Shown: piece by piece, positions 34,101 through 44,580 of the stretch
How positions within the stretch are numbered: position 1 is the first letter of the stretch
Layout of the letters: each line of letters begins with the position of its first letter
Assembly: GCA_002633005.1 (NCBI GenBank)
Contig: NMRA01000431.1
Location: 63,768 to 120,500, forward strand
DNA from: Phoronis australis
Taxonomy: Eukaryota > Phoronida > Phoronidae
Reading direction: 5' to 3'
DNA: 56,733 nt
Translations under genes and position numbers: made by a program
Notes under the pieces: model-generated
What the model was told of the DNA's origin: nothing
Database searches by the model: none
What the model saw: the letters and a program-made list of their open reading frames with translations, nothing else

Positions 34101-37100
34101 GTGCAGGCAAGCGTAATTGGCTTCATGAAAAGGTCATTTTACTGTCTATGTGATTAGGCATGATGCGTTTATATAAAAGTAGAATTACCTCCTCATCATC
34201 AGTAGTCATGTTGCTACTTCTAAGTCTCCCATTGAACCTCTTTCATCAAATTTTTGTCTATGGCAGTAAGTAGTAAACCTTTCCACAATATTCTCATAAC
34301 TGGTTTTTTGCTTGTTTTGAAAACCCTCAACTCGTAAATCTATTAATTCAGTATAGATGAGGTGAAGTCTAAGCTCGTGCACCATTAAGGTACTTCAGTG
34401 ATCCTCATTTGCATGGTTATGGTAAATTTGTCATTACTCAACTTTTATGATGCAGCATCTTCCTTTGAATTCTCTTGCCTACAATTTAAACCATAAGTCA
34501 AAGGAACCTGGGATCCTTACTAACTTACATTTTTATGCGCCCACATATATATATGTGGTCGCATATTGTCGTCACTTTATCCAGGCGTCCTTGTGTCTTG
34601 CTATATCTCAAAAACTTCTGATTGTATTTTTAAAAAATTGAGCACAAGGGTGTTGGGCATCACTAGAACTTCTCAATTTGCCCCAACCCCTGGGGTCAGG
34701 GTGCGAGGCTTTTTCAGTATTTTTGGGGAAGAGCATTTCTGGATGATAATTAGGGAACGGGTTGACAGATTTCAATGAAACTTGACACGAAGGTGTTTGA
34801 TATCAATGCAGCAGCACTATTAAATTCTCAGGCAGATTCAACCACTATAGCACCTCCTGGTGGCCATTTTGTTCTCGATGAAGGGCTTTTCGAGTGTTGT
34901 TTTTGGGAAAAGAGTGTTTCTGAATGATATCTAGGAAATTGATGGGCGTATTAATTGAACATTGAAACTTGACACAAAGGTATATTGTGAGATTGCAGCA
35001 GCACCATTTGTTTTTTCAACCGGATTTGATTACTGCAGTACCTCCTAGTGGTCATTTTGTGCAAGAGTGTTTCCGAATGATGTCTAGAGAATTTATTGAT
35101 GGATGTCAATCAAACTTGGCACAAAGGTGTGTGATATCGATGACTTGGCACCATTAGATTTTTGGCAGATTCGAGTAAGGTAGCACCTCCTAGTGGCCAT
35201 TTTGTTATCAGCAAGTGTTGTTCGGCAGAAGAACTTTACCAGATGATACTTAGAGAACTGATGAGTATATTTCATTGAAACTTGACACAGGTATGTGGTG
35301 AGATTGCGGTGGCACCATTTGTTTTTTCGGGAGGACTCGACAACTACAGTGCCCCTTATTGGCCTTTTTGTGTGAGAACGTTTCCGTGTGATACATAGTG
35401 AACTGAATGAAGGATTTCAATGAAAGTTGACAAAGGAGGTTTGTGATGAGAATGCAGCTGCACCATTAAATGTTCAGTCGGATTCGACTAATGTAGCACC
35501 TCCTAGTGGCCATTTTGTTTTCGTCATGGTCTTTTCAAGTGCTGTTTGAGTAAGAGCATTTCCGAATGATATTTGGAGAATCAATCGATAGATTTCATTG
35601 AAACTTGACATAGAGGTATATTATGAGACTGCGCGGCAGTATTTGATTTTTGGCCAGATTCGACAACTGCAGTGACTTAGTGGCTATTTGGTGTGAGAGG
35701 TTTGTGATGTTTTCAACATGGGCTTTGAAGTGTTTGGGGAATAGTGTTTCAGAATGATATCTAAAGAACCAATTAACAAATTTGATTAAACTTGACTCAG
35801 AGGTTTATTATGAGACTGCTTTTGAAGTGTTATTTCAGGGAAGATTATATCTATAGAACTGTTTGGCAGATTTCAATGAAACTATACTCAGAAGCATATG
35901 AGTACAGTGCGCTGGCACCATTTGATATTTGGGCTGCTTTGACTACTTCAGCACCTCCTGGTGGCCCTTAAAAACATATCGTCTGCGATGCTCCGTGGGT
36001 GCATGTCAACGCTCCAGCGTTGCTCTTGTTTGAAATGACGAGTAATTAAAACTGCTCCATTTTGTAACATCTATTTGTGAAAAGCAAACATTTCTCAGTA
36101 CTACAGGACAACATAATTGAACTGTTGTGCAAGACATTCTGTGGCTAACATCGAAATTTAGCTGAAATAGCTCAGGTTGTATTTGATGTATAACTGGTTA
36201 GCCACAGTGTATTTTTCTCCTAAAACAAAGTTCCTTAAAGTATGTTAGTAACCTTTGCTATGTGACTGCTATTTAATTGTGAGCAATGCCTTTAAGCTTG
36301 CAGTACCGCCATGACAGGTGATGTATGGTGCGAGAATGGCAGCACAGACTTAGCCACTGATGTTCTCTATCATTCTTACCCTCGAGATGTACCCCATTAG
36401 ACGATGATCCAAGGTGCCAAGCACCACCTAGATGATTGATGTGATCTCTAGACGCCATCCTCACTATACTGTGTGTGTGTGGACCATCGTCTTGCCATGC
36501 TTGTGACTTGGCCGTGGTCCATTTGTGAGGGATGAGTTCCCTTAGCTGACGAAGCCTGGCATTGATCTAAATTACACTGATGCTCTCTCATCCACTCTGA
36601 TGTTCTTGCCAGAGGGTGCTTACTCAATCCAATCTGGGGCATATGTCTAGATCATGAAACAAGGAGGTAAAGTGAAAATGATTAAAACCAGCAATTTGGT
36701 TGAATTCAGTTTTTGAGTTGCATGGTTTATGTGTTCTAAGAACAAAGGCAGTCTAGGAATGAACATAACTTGTTTACAGTTCACAGTAAAACTGAAGTCA
36801 ACGCCAGTGCCAGGATGGGTGATGTTGGGCCCTCATTTAACAACATGGCAGTCAGATTATCAACATGTTGTGGGTGTGTGTGTGTGTACGCTGGGATATT
36901 ACCATTAATCACCTGTCTCTACAAAATATTCCATTACAGGATCTGAAAGACTATATGAGGCAAGCTGGTGAAGTGACCTATGCTGATGCTCACAAACACA
37001 CAAAGGGCGAAGGGTGAGACTTTGTGTTCATTGTTGGAATGTGAAGAAAGAAATTTGATAGTTTACCATTTGTCTGCCCTAATAAGGGAAGTATGTTTAC

Positions 37101-40100
37101 TATCAAAATTGTAATTCCAGGTTTTGCATAAAGCGAAGTTTTTACTTTGGTTTTCTTTTTATTTTATGTTTCTCTATGATTTGTGTTTGGGTAAACATGA
37201 AAGTTCAGCGTAATGTCCACCTGGATAATTTCCCAATTTTCACTCGTAACTGCCCATGTTTGGCTTACTGCCTACCCCCAATTGATATAATCCAGGTTTA
37301 TTTGAAAGTGTCCGTGTTTTTTGCAAATGTCCATCACGTGCAAATTTTTGCTCCCAAAATATACGATGCTCACGTATCTTAAAGTAACAGTCAAGAGATT
37401 GAGCAATACCCTGCCTTGGAGTTACACTTGTATGGTGCTTCTAAAAAGATTCCATGTATGCTTTGCCTGTGACTTTATTGGCAATAATGATTGGATGAGC
37501 ATGGGAATGTTTTGAAACTCTGTGTTGAGACTTAAAGGTTGGCAAGTTAACTGGCAAGATGTAGCTTTATTATGCGCCCACATATTTATATGTGGACGCA
37601 TTGTGCCATCATCTCCGTCCGGGCGGCATCCGCTGCTCTATCTCCAAAACCCAGGGCTTGGAATTTTCACGGAAACGAGGATTTCCGCTTTTTTCAAATG
37701 TTCTGTCTGCGTATTTTATTATATTTCCGCGTAAAAAAATCGGATTTGATATAAAATTTCCGCGGCAAATTTCTTTCTTACCGCCGCGTTGCCGACGACT
37801 TTCACCTCGAAAAGCGGAAGTTGCTCTTTATGTTTCGGAGGAACGTAAATTGTCAACATTGCCGGGGCATCTGGGATAGTGTGGTGGATTTCCTCAATGG
37901 CGGCTCGTGTGATTGTAAACCGCGGCGACAAGTACTACGACTCTGCAGCCAAAAATGTTTGGAGGCGGGAGTGGCGGACGAGCTAAGACAGACGCACGCT
38001 TCCGGAGGTGATCCCGTATTTTTAAATTTTTTTTTAGTCCTCTCGATTTTTGTCGGCATAAGGTCCACACCGACTTTTTCAAGGCTGCCTGCGCGCATGT
38101 TTCGGGCCGTAAAAATTTCCGCGTTTTTCGCCATTTGTCATTCCAAGCCCTGAAAACCCTTTGACATCCGTTCATGAAATTTGGCACACATGTTCCATTC
38201 ATGAATGGGAGGACATGAGCGAACTTTCGGACGGTTCCAACTACTGGTGTGCCCCTAGTTTATTACGTTTATCTTTGTATCTTCAAAAGTCCTGAACGGA
38301 TTTTCATGAAATTTGGTATGTAGGCACCTATTAGTGAGATGACGCTGTCCTCCTGTTTTCGGATGGATTCGACGTAGTTTGTGCCACCTAGTGGCCATTT
38401 TTACTGTTTTCGACCAAATCGCTCAAAGGATGGATGATTGTGAAAATTGGCATGTATGTGCTTACTATGAAGAGGACGGTTGATGATGATTTTCTGACGA
38501 TTTTGAATACTGTGGCGCCTCCTAGTGGCAGTTTTGTTTTTTGCGCCTATGGCTGTATCTCCTAAACTGTTCGTAGGATCTTTACGAAATTTTGTAAGTA
38601 TATTTATATGATGTTAACAACGGACGACGACGACTTTTGGACAGATCCGATTACCGGTGTGCCCCCTAGTGGCAATTTTATTTTTTATGTTTACCTTTGT
38701 ATCTTCAAAAGTCCTTAACGGATTTTCATGAAATTTAATATGTAGGCACCTATTGGTGAGGTAACGCTGTCTGCCCGTTTTCAGATGGATTCACGTAGTT
38801 TGCCCTACGTAGTGGCCATTTTTTGCTGTTTTCAAATCCTGTTTTTGATGTCCACCCCTGTATCAACCAAATCACTTGAAAATTGGCATATATGTTCTTA
38901 GTGTGAAGTTGACCTTTGATGATGGTGACTGACTACTGTGGCGCTTCCTAGTGGTAGTTTTGTTTTGCACCCATAGTTGTATCTCCTAAACCCACTGCAG
39001 GATCTTTATTAAATTTAGTAAGTGTATTTATATGAAGATAACAACAGACGACGACTTTCAGGCGGATCCAACGGACACTGTGCCCACTAGTGGCAATTTC
39101 ATTTTATTCTGTTTTCCTTTGTTTCTCTGAAGTTCCTTGACAGATTTTTATGAAATATGACATGCTCCTGTTTTTGGATGGAATGTATGTTTTTGCGCCA
39201 TCTAGTGGCCATTTTTATGATACAAATAAATAACCCTAAAAGCACACCATTTGCAATGCATTCATGGACGCACTTCAACGCTCCGCGTTGCTCTTGTTTG
39301 GAAATCCTTTTTACTTTGTTCAAGCGTGAAAATAAATCTGTATAATTTGATGCCTGCACACGAGTCTGGCGTGTTTACTTGAATTGACTGTTCCAGAAAG
39401 TGTCCACTTCTGACTTAGAAAACTTAATTTTTAAATATACTTCATTGCAAGCTTTAATGCCCACCCTCAAGTAGCCTAGGCGTTAACCCAGTTGAGTGTG
39501 GTATATCCATAAGATTTGGTAACACTCAATGCAAGCTGAGCCAGTTGCAACTATATATACAACACTCAGATGGAACAGGGTCTACTGCTGTTTGAATTGT
39601 GATCTTGTCACAAATTCAAATTTTGATGTCTCGCTTTTGTGACAGTTTTATTTCAACATGGTTGAAGTTGACTATAATGAATGTTGATGCCTAAATATAA
39701 CCCACGGGTTACTTGTGAGCTATCATTCATTAATTTAAATTGCTTTTCAGAGTAGTGGAATTTGCCTCTCACTCTGATATGAAAGACGCCATCCGTAAGC
39801 TGGATGGCACAAGAATACAGGATCGCAAGATTGAAGTAAGGGAAGATAAATCCAATCATAGCAGCAGGAGAAGGGGGTGAGCTTGTGTTCATCTTTGTCA
39901 ATATTAACATATTTAGACTTACAAGGCCAGCATTGTTGGTTGTGGTCTCCACCCAAGCTCATTTGGAAACTTGCTGCTTAAAGCAATAAGTGCTGTCCAC
40001 ATCTATTTCAACTTGGTCTCGATTTTTTTTTTGAAAGCCCTAGAATGCCCGTAAGTAAGGTTTAAAATGCCATGGCTTGCCAAGTGAGGCATAATTCAGT

Positions 40101-40919
40101 GCTTGTGCGATTGCCCCCAGTGTTTTTTTTTTGTTTCAAACAAGGTGTTCTATTGGAAACACTGCATCAATTTAAAAAAGCAAAGACCAGAACCAGCTAT
40201 GCTTTAAATAATTAATAACTGGAAGGTCTCAAAGAATTTGCAAGAATATTGCATTGACTGGTTAAAATGTACAAAACTGTACATAACAAACAAGCTAATA
40301 ACATCAGCCAATCAAGTTATGGGAACATGAAAACAAAATGTGTTAAGTTGATTTTACATTGTGCTTGGGGCTCTTGCAGTATAGGTCAAAGATGTGTGGA
40401 AAACTGCCTGTGGCTGATAAACGGCATATTAGACTTAACGCCATTGAAAAAAAGAGCGGAGAATGAAAGAAATTCACCTTCTTAACATGATACAAAGGCT
40501 GACTTGACACAAATTTATACGAAGGACAATTTCACCTATTTACAATTTATTGATGAACAGTGTATTAAAGGTTTAAAGACTTTCTGGTCAATATCTTGGA
40601 ACAATTCATCTGTTTAACACAAATTTTAGGTTTTCTGTTGGATGTTATTGTTTATTGTAGTGATTCAAGGTCTCGATCGCGCAGCCGATCTAGAAGCCGT
40701 TCTCGCAGGCGTAGCCGCAGCCGATCCAAGAGCAAGTCAAGGTCACGCAGTCGTGGCTCAAAGTCACACTCGAAGTCTCGCAGTCGTTCTCGCTCTCGCA
40801 GCAAAAGTGGCGGTAGGTCTGAGAGCAGAAGTAAGTCACCTGAGAAGAGGAAATCTGCTAAAAATGGTGATGAGTCTTCAGGCAGTCGGAATGAGGAGCG
40901 AGAGAAAAGTGCAGAGTGA
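28063..40919 (+). CDS. SR splicing factor, SRSF4/5/6 type, gene 2 (complete)
   Basis: Complete SR protein of 281 aa from seven exons: 28063-28194, 31836-31906, 32375-32488, 33712-33781, 36940-37013, 39751-39876, 40661-40919; all GT-AG, joined frame open. RRM1 spans about residues 7-75 (RNP2 VYIGHL 8-13, RNP1 NGYGFVEF), then an Arg/Gly/Asp linker 76-112, pseudo-RRM2 115-188 with SWQDLKD at 127-133, and an RS domain 197-260 before an acidic/Ser tail. Start chosen because [13 protein letters not shown] matches the usual short lead of the family; the frame is open upstream, but tttgtttcag right before the ATG looks like the acceptor of a 5' UTR intron. Closest family features are SRSF4/5/6 (fly B52). 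Nuclear splicing regulator; tandem paralog of gene 1. Confidence 0.94.
28994..30475. mobile_element. 1.48 kb element with 26 bp ends and TA target site
   Basis: In intron 1 of SR gene 2. Ends TACCGTATTC.CCCTAATAAG (28994-29019) and the complement at 30450-30475 agree at 24 of 26 bases; the outer TA on both sides fits a TA target duplication, as in Tc1/mariner-type elements. No transposase frame. Relatives at 30928 and 55389. Confidence 0.65.
30710..30755 (+). repeat. Short tandem duplication
   Basis: Two copies of tgttgtgtttcatgtcttct in SR gene 2 intron 1. Confidence 0.7.
30928..31310 (+). mobile_element. 5' fragment of the TA-flanked element
   Basis: TACCGTATTGGCCATAATAAG followed by the same interior (GAAGCTAGGATTCATCAAAT) as 55389-56500. 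The right end is absent. Confidence 0.6.
31836..31906 (+). CDS. SR gene 2, exon 2 (end of RRM1)
   Basis: 71 nt, acceptor gcattcag, donor AG|gtgagt, encoding [17 protein letters not shown] and SLLGER (last Arg split). Confidence 0.93.
32375..32488 (+). CDS. SR gene 2, exon 3 (linker)
   Basis: 114 nt, acceptor tctttcacag, donor AA|gtaagt. Encodes [12 protein letters not shown] and an Arg/Asp/Gly linker ending RRPSWMDK (Lys split). Confidence 0.92.
33264..33569 (+). repeat. 62 bp minisatellite, five copies, in SR gene 2 intron
   Basis: Tandem units beginning ggtaagtgtgtgtaagtt and ending ctagttatttag; first and last units slightly short. Each unit holds a donor-like GGTAAGTG and an acceptor-like TTATTTAG, so unit borders look like back-to-back splice sites. 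It lies 143 bases before exon 4 of SR gene 2. Confidence 0.9.
33712..33781 (+). CDS. SR gene 2, exon 4 (start of pseudo-RRM2)
   Basis: 70 nt, acceptor ctttgtttcag, donor CAG|gtatgt, encoding [18 protein letters not shown] and RVSWQ. Lacks the tandem acceptor seen in gene 1. Confidence 0.93.
34023..34118 (+). repeat. 32 bp tandem repeat, three copies
   Basis: Units start ggctgtaccaggtggtgcag; the third has two substitutions. Intronic, just after exon 4 of SR gene 2. Confidence 0.9.
34535..36031. mobile_element. Internally repetitive interspersed element, copy B
   Basis: In the intron between exons 4 and 5 of SR gene 2. It begins with a 30-nt hairpin at 34535-34564 (ATGCGCCCACATATA and its near complement) and ends with CAACGCTCCAGCGTTG then ctcttgttt. 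Between are seven or so units of about 150 bp centred on CACCTCCTAGTGGCCATTTT. Both ends fold, as in Helentron-type nonautonomous elements, but no canonical Helitron end is present, so the class is open. Confidence 0.7.
36304..36666 (+). other. Candidate poison cassette exon of SR gene 2
   Basis: Same intron position as 8837-9184. Acceptor tttaagcttgcag, donor GAG|gtaaagtgaaa, 363 nt. Inclusion adds YRHDR then a TGA stop at 36319-36321. The alternative conserved donor CATGACAG|gtgatg would give a 14-nt form. The intervening bases are strongly diverged from the paralog while both borders and the GCTTACTCAATCCAATCTGG block are kept. Confidence 0.5.
36940..37013 (+). CDS. SR gene 2, exon 5 ([10 protein letters not shown])
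   Basis: 74 nt, acceptor ccattacag, donor GG|gtgaga, encoding [19 protein letters not shown]. Confidence 0.93.
37652..38152. mobile_element. 501 bp element, same family as 835-1328, 6 bp TSD
   Basis: Same 13 bp ends, flanked by AAAACC at 37646-37651 and 38153-38158. It sits inside the repetitive element 37571-39299; the related copy at 11010-12685 shows the uninterrupted sequence (ctctccaaattaccttgac). Confidence 0.8.
38381..39211 (-). promoter_or_regulatory. Array of CTCF-consensus-like motifs in copy C
   Basis: Exact fits on the - strand at 38381-38397 (TGGCCACTAGGTGGCAC), 38659-38674 (TGCCACTAGGGGGCAC) and 39195-39211 (TGGCCACTAGATGGCGC); near fits at 38515-38530, 38941-38956 and 39080-39095. 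Copy B has weaker versions (GGCCACTAGGAGGTGC) at 35183-35199 and 35495-35511. Confidence 0.4.
39751..39876 (+). CDS. SR gene 2, exon 6 (end of pseudo-RRM2)
   Basis: 126 nt, acceptor tgcttttcag, donor GG|gtgagc. Encodes [19 protein letters not shown] and a basic end (SNHSSRRRG). Confidence 0.92.
40661..40919 (+). CDS. SR gene 2, exon 7 (RS domain)
   Basis: Acceptor tttattgtag; SR/RS repeats, then [18 protein letters not shown] and REKSAE, stop TGA at 40917-40919. Shorter RS domain than gene 1. Confidence 0.93.
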
Positions 40920-41091
40920 TATATCAAACATTTACGACTGCTTGTTGACTGGATGTCAACCATTGCTTTGGACTGGACTGTGTGTTGAACAGGGGGGCCT
41001 TCCAGTTCCCCTATTCACTTGATGCTGGTTTCGCAGCTGAAAGTGTAGCAGCTTTTATATGACTTGATTTACTGTTGTGAACTGTGTAACA

Positions 41092-41097
41092 ATAAAG
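41092..41097 (+). promoter_or_regulatory. Polyadenylation signal of SR gene 2
   Basis: AATAAA about 170 bases past the stop, followed by a T-rich stretch. Confidence 0.65.
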
Positions 41098-41739
41098 TAT
41101 TATTTTACTATATTATTCATGTTTTCAGTTTACTGATAACTTGGAATTTCCGTCCCTTGTTCCCGGGGGGTAGACATCAAATTAATGCAGGACTGACATC
41201 AGTTTGGCTCGCTCTAGCTGCTTCCCATTGGCGAATTCTGAGCGGCACTGGCGATGTCAGAGCTAAGTCTGTTCACCAACTTGGGGAATGCTTTCACAAC
41301 TTGACTATGGAAATTAATGTAGGGAAACCTACTCGAGTGTCAATCACAGTCGGCTCTAATCAAGTCGACATTCTTACATGATCCGAGTCCTAAAAAATAG
41401 CAAGCGAATGTTCAATTTCATGTCGAAGACTCGCCCTGAAAACACTTTTACCAGCATGACAGCGTTTTCCCGTTCAGTGACTACCAGACGTAGGGGGTTC
41501 TGATAACACCTAGCTTCTCTGTTAACTACCGAGCACCGTCTTTTTTCTGTTACGACAACAAGCAGGCCAATTATCTACCAGGCTTATTACAGACCACCTG
41601 TGAACACAGTCAAACTAGGGTGAATTGTTGTATTCGGGAAGAATATAGATTGTAATTTCGGTTGCAGTTGGGCGATTTGACGATTCAAAAACTAAACATG
41701 ATCACCATTTGATAAAGATTTCAGAAATGCTATTGGTTT

Positions 41740-43130
41740 CAGGGCTCGACATAACGAGCTGCAGGTCGCAAATGCGACCTGAAATTTGGAAATGCGAGCT
41801 GAAATTTTGTCCAGCTCGCATTAAGTCGCAAAATGCGACCTGGAATTTCCAGCGTATGCGAGCTGAGTTTTTAAACTTCGCGGCAGATACTTGGGAAATG
41901 TTGAGCAACTCAGGTGATTCCGACCGTTATTTGGTTGTTGCCAAATCAAGTTAAAAAAAATTCATTGAGAAAAGCGCTCCCGATGACTTGTAAACATGTC
42001 GCATGAACAAGGGAATACAGAATTGGTCTGACGCATTTTATTGACCAATACCTTCGGCCTTTTGCAAATTTCCGGATGTGCCCAAGAAAGTTTCGGACCT
42101 CCGAATAACACGTGATAATACGTCAGAAAGCAGCGGTGTTTCTACTAATTCTTAAACGACGAAATTACCAAGCTTTGTGGTGGAAAACATTTATTTTTCA
42201 CGTAAGGTGTCCTTAATATCAAATTACGGCAACACCCACGGCAATATGCCTGGTCGCACTGCGGCACTGGTCGGTTCCACTGTTAGCGCCGGAAAGCGGT
42301 CCCGGCAGACAATCGTCGTGACTTGGAAAAATGCGTCTCGTTTTTTATTGCGAAAGACAGCAAATGTGAAAATGACATCCGAATTAATCGCCAAACGACG
42401 GGCATGCCTTTACGCGCTTTCGGCAGAATAGTAGAAACCCGCACCGTCGGAAATCATTTCGAGGCTTTTTATTTCATGGGAAACTAATTGACTACGTACC
42501 GGTAAACAGAATAAGTCCCACATTTTTTGTTGTGAAATTTGCAGTGAATTGTTTCTGCGTATCAATATGTCATTCAGCGAGTAGGGCAACGTTTCACGAA
42601 TTTCTTCCGACAAGATGTTTTTTCAAAAGTCAAGTCGAAAAGTTTGGCCTGCGAACAAATGGAAGGAATTCGCACTCAGAGTTATCAATCTTTGGATCTT
42701 TAACGACTTTGATGACAGTCATATAGCAAGTCAGTCCTAGAAAAGTCGCGGATACTTTTTCAACAAGTATTTTCTTCTTTTTCACGTTGCACACTTAGCT
42801 AATCGAATGCATTTAACTTTCACGTCGGCAACTGCCTTGCTCTCCAGGGTCTTTCACTGGATGGCGCCAGTGAAGAATGGTAACGAGGTGCATGCATGAT
42901 ATGCTTGTAAGAACTCAGTTTTGCGACCTGAAATTTGTGAGTATTCAACGTCGCAGGAGCATAATCTAGGCATTTTCTGATGACGTAAAAGCCAATTTTG
43001 GTCCGTAAAAATGACGGGAAATTTTCGCGACCTGGAATTTGTGAATGCGAGCTGGATTTTGAAAATGCGACCTAGGATTTTGGCTCGGTCTCAAAATGCG
43101 ACCTGTCGATTTTCATAGCGTCGAGCCCTG
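41740..43130. mobile_element. 1.39 kb hAT-like element with subterminal TGCGA(C/G)CTG motifs
   Basis: Ends CAGGGCTCGAC and GTCGAGCCCTG; 5 bp duplication GGTTT at 41735-41739 and 43131-43135. About the first 140 and last 210 bases are packed with TGCGACCTG, TGCGAGCTG and their complements. Nonautonomous; no transposase frame. Confidence 0.7.
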
Positions 43131-43978
43131 GGTTTATGTTCAAATATGTTACAACTTTTATTTTTAACAGCAAAGCCCAGTCATGGTAGATACGATTTTA
43201 TTGGAGATTAGAGCATTATCGAACAAAAGAGAGCTGGCCCTCCATCCCTAAATGTCAGAATGGAGTTTATCATCTGTGTAGGATATTGGCTACAGGGGTT
43301 AACTTCCCAACTTGTTGGGCTACAGAATCTAACAAGTTGGGAGCAACGGGAAAATGCCGTAATGGTCTTGGTAATGGCGATTTCTGGCTTCATACCGCTT
43401 GTCTGCAAGTGACAATGTCGACGACTAGAAGACTATTTCGGAGACAAACTTGACCAAGTCTCAATAACTTACACTGGTGACGTGGTGGTAGCCGGTTGGA
43501 CGGCATTAATTACTCAGGGGATAAAACTGGACTGAGTTAAGCTGTCTCAGTCATGCAATTTTAACTCAATTGAGCTGTCTCAATCACTTTGTAATTTGAA
43601 CTCAAGGTGTAAAATCATTATTTTCAAATTACGTGAATCTCCCAATTCATTTCTAACTTTACCAATTTTCAGCGTATAATTTTTGTCAAAAATTGTTTGA
43701 GGATTGACATTGACAGGTTTTCTTGTCAAGGTGTAAAAGGCGCGGAAAGAACGAGTGTGTTATCTATTTTTAAAGCAAAATACGTCGCATGTCGTACCTA
43801 GCCAGCTAAATGATGCGAGTGTAAGAAGTTATTGAGCGACTGGGACGTGTTTGAATTTTGGCGGTGGCCGAAAGAAAGCAAGGTACAAAGTGAATGTCAG
43901 TTCGTTACTTAATGAGTTTTATATTACCTGTTCTGCACGATTAAGCTTTATTTTGCTAGCCACAAGTTATGTTTAGGG
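43131..43978. other. No gene or clear repeat seen
   Basis: Between the hAT-like element and repeat X copy 2. A ggcggaaag-type stretch near 43740 is not a recognisable exon. Confidence 0.3.
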
Positions 43979-44393
43979 CTGTTCCAGTAAAATCTGTATG
44001 GGAGGGGGGGAAGGCACCTTTTTTTCGCACCCACCACCCATAATTTTCATTTATTTCTTCAGCCTACTACCCGTAATTTTTTATAAGTTTGAAATGCAAC
44101 CACCCGTAATTTTTTTTTTTTTTTGTGGTTGACTGCACAGGTGCTTGAGTTTATCTGTTCCTCCATCACCACTAACGTCATTCATTACTAAGAAAACGTA
44201 TGTTTCTTATATATGGTTATTAGCCATCAAGAAATTCGAGCATCTGTGGTTAAATGGTGTTATGGGCATGCCGATGAGGAGATCGGAGGGAGTGAAAAAG
44301 TCGGAGCTCTTTGCAAGTTGCATTTTTGTTTCAGTTTTTGATTCTGTGTAGATTGTTTATAAAATTTACTAAACTTACCCACCATCAAACATT
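43979..44393 (+). repeat. Interspersed repeat X, copy 2 (empty site)
   Basis: Matches 480-1397 without the 494 bp insertion: gcatttttgtttcagttttt is continuous near 44320-44340. The 111 bp MITE is present at 44136-44248 with a decayed TSD. It ends at the single N at 44394. Confidence 0.75.
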
Positions 44394-44416
44394 NTTGGAC
44401 GCAAATGTCTTGCTCA

Positions 44417-44580
44417 TCAAACTGGCCACGTGGCCGGCATACCCCCGCCGTAACCCAGGGATAGAGGGGAACTCCTGCCCAATTTTCTAAGGTCAACATC
44501 ATTTAAATTCCCGTGGCCAGCGTACCCTCGCAGTAACTCTGGTATAGGGAGAACCTCTGCCCAAACTTGTTAGGTCATAA
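44417..44580 (+). repeat. Diverged tandem pair, about 95 bp
   Basis: cgtggccggcatacccccgc and cgtggccagcgtaccctcgc begin two units that both run on to ctgccca...taggtca. Confidence 0.55.

Larger units (their letters stand above)
37571..39299. mobile_element. Internally repetitive interspersed element, copy C
   Basis: In the intron between exons 5 and 6 of SR gene 2. Hairpin 5' end at 37572-37601, 3' end CAACGCTCCGCGTTG then ctcttgttt. Interrupted by the 501 bp element at 37652-38152. Its unit order matches copy A closely. Confidence 0.72.
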
